Below, piece after piece: positions 61,885 through 64,000 of a DNA stretch of 64,000 bases (positions are counted from its first letter, which is position 1; each line of letters opens with the position of its first letter). The DNA comes from Sphingomonas sp. Leaf21 (lineage in GTDB: Bacteria > Pseudomonadota > Alphaproteobacteria > Sphingomonadales > Sphingomonadaceae), in assembly GCF_916858675.1 (NCBI RefSeq), contig NZ_CAKASM010000009.1, positions 1 to 64,000 of the forward strand. The letters run 5' to 3'. The position numbers were made by a program, and so were the translations under genes. The notes below the pieces were generated by a model. That model saw nothing but the letters and a program-made list of their open reading frames with translations. It did not search any database and was not told the DNA's origin.

Positions 61885-63051
61885 ATGAAAAATCCCATGC
61901 GCGCCAGCGCCATCCGCCAGTTCCTCGAATCGCAGACCGCCGCCGGGATCGTCCTGATGGCCGCTGCGGCGCTGGCACTGGTCCTTGCCAATTCGCCGAT
62001 CGCCGACTCCTATGCCGCGATCCTCCATCTGCCGCTGGGTCCGCTGTCGCTATTGCACTGGATCAACGACGGGTTGATGGCGGTCTTCTTCCTGCTCGTC
62101 GGGCTGGAGATCAAGCGCGAGGTGGTGGACGGCCAATTGTCGAGCTGGCCGCGACGCGTGCTGCCCGGACTGGCGGCGCTGGGCGGGATGATCGTGCCCG
62201 CCTTGTTCTACCTTGCCTTCAATCGCGGGGGCACCGCATCGGGCTGGGCGATCCCGGCCGCGACCGACATCGCCTTCGCGCTGGCGGTCATCCGCCTGGT
62301 CGGCGACCGCGTTCCGGCGACGCTCAGGGTGTTCCTGGCCGCACTGGCGATCATCGACGACCTGGGCGCCGTGGCGGTGATCGCGGCCTTTTACTCGACC
62401 GCCCTGTCGCTGGCCGATCTTGGCGGCGCGGCGGCGATGCTGCTGCTGCTCGTCGCATTCAACCGAAGCGGCGTGACCCGGCTTTCGCCCTATCTGCTGG
62501 TTGGCGTCGTGCTTTGGGTATTCATGATCCGGTCGGGCATTCACGCGACGATCGCGGGCGTCCTGCTCGCACTGACCATCCCGATGACCCGCACCCCCGC
62601 GCGTCCCGATTGCGAGGCGGATACGCGTGACAGCCCGCTCCACCGTCTGGAACATGCGCTGCATCGGCCGGTCGGGTTCCTGATCGTCCCGCTCTTCGGG
62701 CTCGCCAATGCCGGGGTGCCGATCCTCGGCCTGCCGGTCCAGGCCTGGGTGTCGCCGGTGACGCTCGGCGTCGGCATAGGATTGGTGCTGGGCAAGGTGA
62801 CGGGCGTCTTCGGCATGACGATGCTGGCCGTTCGCCTCGACCTCGCCGACGCACCGGCCCATGCCACCCGCACCCAGATGTTCGGCACCGCGCTGCTTTG
62901 CGGTATCGGCTTCACGATGAGCATCTTCATCACCCTGCTCGCCTTTCCTGGTGACCCGCTGCTTCAGGCCGAGGCGAAGCTGGGCGTGCTGGCGGGATCG
63001 CTGCTGTCCGGCATTCTGGGATTCGCCATCCTTCGCCGCGCCAGCCGATAA
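61885..63051 (+). CDS. nhaA: Na+/H+ antiporter NhaA
   Basis: A 388-residue inner-membrane antiporter. NhaA hallmarks are FLESQTAAGIVLMAAAALAL, FFLLVGLEIKREVVDGQLS, and the paired ion-binding aspartates in LAALAIIDDLGAVAVIAAFY, with PAATDIAFALAVI just before. It exports sodium in exchange for protons and supports salt and alkaline tolerance. ATG 61885 begins the conserved N-terminus. It is monocistronic with the S9 peptidase gene following 57 bp later. Confidence 0.95.
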   Translation: MKNPMRASAIRQFLESQTAAGIVLMAAAALALVLANSPIADSYAAILHLPLGPLSLLHWINDGLMAVFFLLVGLEIKREVVDGQLSSWPRRVLPGLAALGGMIVPALFYLAFNRGGTASGWAIPAATDIAFALAVIRLVGDRVPATLRVFLAALAIIDDLGAVAVIAAFYSTALSLADLGGAAAMLLLLVAFNRSGVTRLSPYLLVGVVLWVFMIRSGIHATIAGVLLALTIPMTRTPARPDCEADTRDSPLHRLEHALHRPVGFLIVPLFGLANAGVPILGLPVQAWVSPVTLGVGIGLVLGKVTGVFGMTMLAVRLDLADAPAHATRTQMFGTALLCGIGFTMSIFITLLAFPGDPLLQAEAKLGVLAGSLLSGILGFAILRRASR

Positions 63052-63108
63052 GCGCTTGCCTGCATTCCCCGGCGCGGCCATCCTCCCCACATCGGAATTT
63101 GAGGGGGC

Positions 63109-64000
63109 ATGATGATGCGGTGGTTGGCAGCGACGAGTCTGATGGCATTGGCCATGCCCGCCCCGGCGCAGCAGGCGACGCCGCCGGTCGTGGCCAAGAA
63201 GCCGTTCCAGGTCACCTCGCCCAACGGCTCGCGCGAGGACGATTATTACTGGCTGCGTGACGACACCCGCAAGAACCCGGAGATGCTCGCCTATCTCAAT
63301 GCCGAGAACGCCTATGCCGATGCGCAGCTGGCGTCGCTCAAGCCGCTCGAGGCCAAGCTGTATGACGAGACGGTCGCGCATATCAAACAGGACGACAGCA
63401 GCGTTCCCTATCTGAAGAACGGCTATTGGTATTCGTCGCGCTTCGTCACCGGCGCCGACTATCCGCTGATCGAACGGCGTCGAGGGAGCGAGACGGCACC
63501 CGCCGCGATCCTGTTCGACCAGCCGAGCATGGCGAAGGGCCATAGTTTCTTCGCGCTGTCCGACTGGTCGGTCAGTCCCGACAACACATTGGTCGCGTGG
63601 GCCGAGGACACGGTCGGGCGGCGGCAATATGTCCTGAAGGTGAAGGACATAGCGACCGGCCGCGTGTACCAAGACACGATCACCAACATCGAGCCCAACA
63701 TCGTCTGGGCCGCCGACAACAAGACGCTGCTCTACGTCGCCAAGGACCCGACGACGCTGCGCGGCTACCGGGTGATGGCGCATCTGCTGGGCACGCCGGT
63801 CAGCGCGGACCGGATGCTGTACGAAGAGAAGGACGACACCTTCAACATGGGGGTCGGGCGGACCACCGACGACCGCCATATCTGCATCAGCGTCTCGAGC
63901 ACGGTCAGCGACGAGCAGCGCTGCGCCGCCGCCGACGCGCCGACCGCCTTCACGGTCCTTGCGCCGCGCGAGCGGGAGTTCCGCTACAGCGCCGACCATC
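63109..64000 (+). CDS. S9-family prolyl oligopeptidase/oligopeptidase B (5' part)
   Basis: The first about 297 codons of a secreted S9 peptidase, cut by the window edge. Three ATGs in a row (63109, 63112, 63115) follow GAGGGGG; the signal peptide ends MPAPAQQ. Then come DDYYWLRDDTRKNPEMLAYL, AHIKQDDSSVPYLKNGYWYS, and propeller strands (LSDWSVSPDNTLVAWAEDTV). The catalytic domain lies outside the window. The start resembles oligopeptidase B (PtrB), which cleaves after basic residues in peptides. Confidence 0.88.
   Translation, partial: MMMRWLAATSLMALAMPAPAQQATPPVVAKKPFQVTSPNGSREDDYYWLRDDTRKNPEMLAYLNAENAYADAQLASLKPLEAKLYDETVAHIKQDDSSVPYLKNGYWYSSRFVTGADYPLIERRRGSETAPAAILFDQPSMAKGHSFFALSDWSVSPDNTLVAWAEDTVGRRQYVLKVKDIATGRVYQDTITNIEPNIVWAADNKTLLYVAKDPTTLRGYRVMAHLLGTPVSADRMLYEEKDDTFNMGVGRTTDDRHICISVSSTVSDEQRCAAADAPTAFTVLAPREREFRYSADH

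Noticed and set aside
62050..63999. A 649-codon open frame on the minus strand
   Set aside because: Antisense to nhaA and the S9 peptidase, both with strong motifs in the plus strand.

Overview
The window reads as chromosome of a high-GC alphaproteobacterium, most likely Sphingomonas or a close sphingomonad. This inference rests on several TonB-dependent receptors of the sphingomonad/Caulobacter carbohydrate type, a FecI/FecR pair, extensive polysaccharide-degradation loci, dense start/stop overlaps (ATGA, GTGA), and a GC-rich inverted-repeat element between genes. I see no tRNA, rRNA, CRISPR array, phage or replication origin.

Layout. 1-2800 is a scar: the 3' end of an IS3-type transposase, an uninterpreted stretch, and a junction near 820 where a truncated short-chain dehydrogenase abuts a truncated FecA-like receptor. 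3023-4578 holds the FecI sigma factor and FecR anti-sigma factor that presumably served the broken receptor. 4671-7755 (minus) holds a molbindin, a ModE-type DNA-binding protein and a TonB-dependent receptor, with a ModE-box-like palindrome in front of the receptor. 7975-9716 is a pirin gene and a divergent LysR regulator. 9742-20595 (minus) is a long same-strand set: winged-helix/STAND regulator, degenerate alpha/beta hydrolase, small membrane protein, YcaC-type hydrolase, alpha/beta hydrolase, XapX protein, amidohydrolase, glyoxalase-like protein, DoxX, alginate-export-type porin and DUF1275 protein. 20802-24234 is a kynurenine operon (formamidase-like hydrolase, kynureninase, permease). 24504-31026 carries a small DMT transporter, a phosphoribosyltransferase, a GH5 enzyme, a DUF3617 protein and a very large GH43-type protein.

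The most notable locus is 31031-36000 (minus) with its divergent LuxR-type regulator. Five tightly packed genes encode a 578-residue Asn/Ser/Thr repeat protein, a small secreted protein sharing its C-terminal motif, a C39-peptidase-like lipoprotein, a secreted protein, and a coiled-coil plus beta-barrel outer-membrane protein. The order matches fapB/C-D-E-F of the Pseudomonas functional-amyloid operon, so this looks like a divergent alphaproteobacterial Fap-like amyloid secretion system.

38090-47419 is a carbohydrate utilisation locus: remnant receptor, FCD-type GntR regulator, beta-helix enzyme, MFS transporter, enolase-superfamily enzyme and a divergent TonB-dependent receptor, with an 11-bp motif repeated in the divergent promoter region. 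47497-51479 carries a phosphatase, an LprI-like membrane protein and a GH29 fucosidase. 51629-58524 (minus) is a compact operon with SDR, GH130-like protein, a Pls/PosA-type single-module NRPS, a phosphopantetheinyl transferase and a GNAT acetyltransferase, a candidate poly-amino-acid (isopeptide) pathway. The right end has a DHA2 exporter, an inverted-repeat element, an epoxide-hydrolase-like protein with a C-terminal hydrophobic segment, NhaA, and the start of an S9 prolyl oligopeptidase cut by the window edge.
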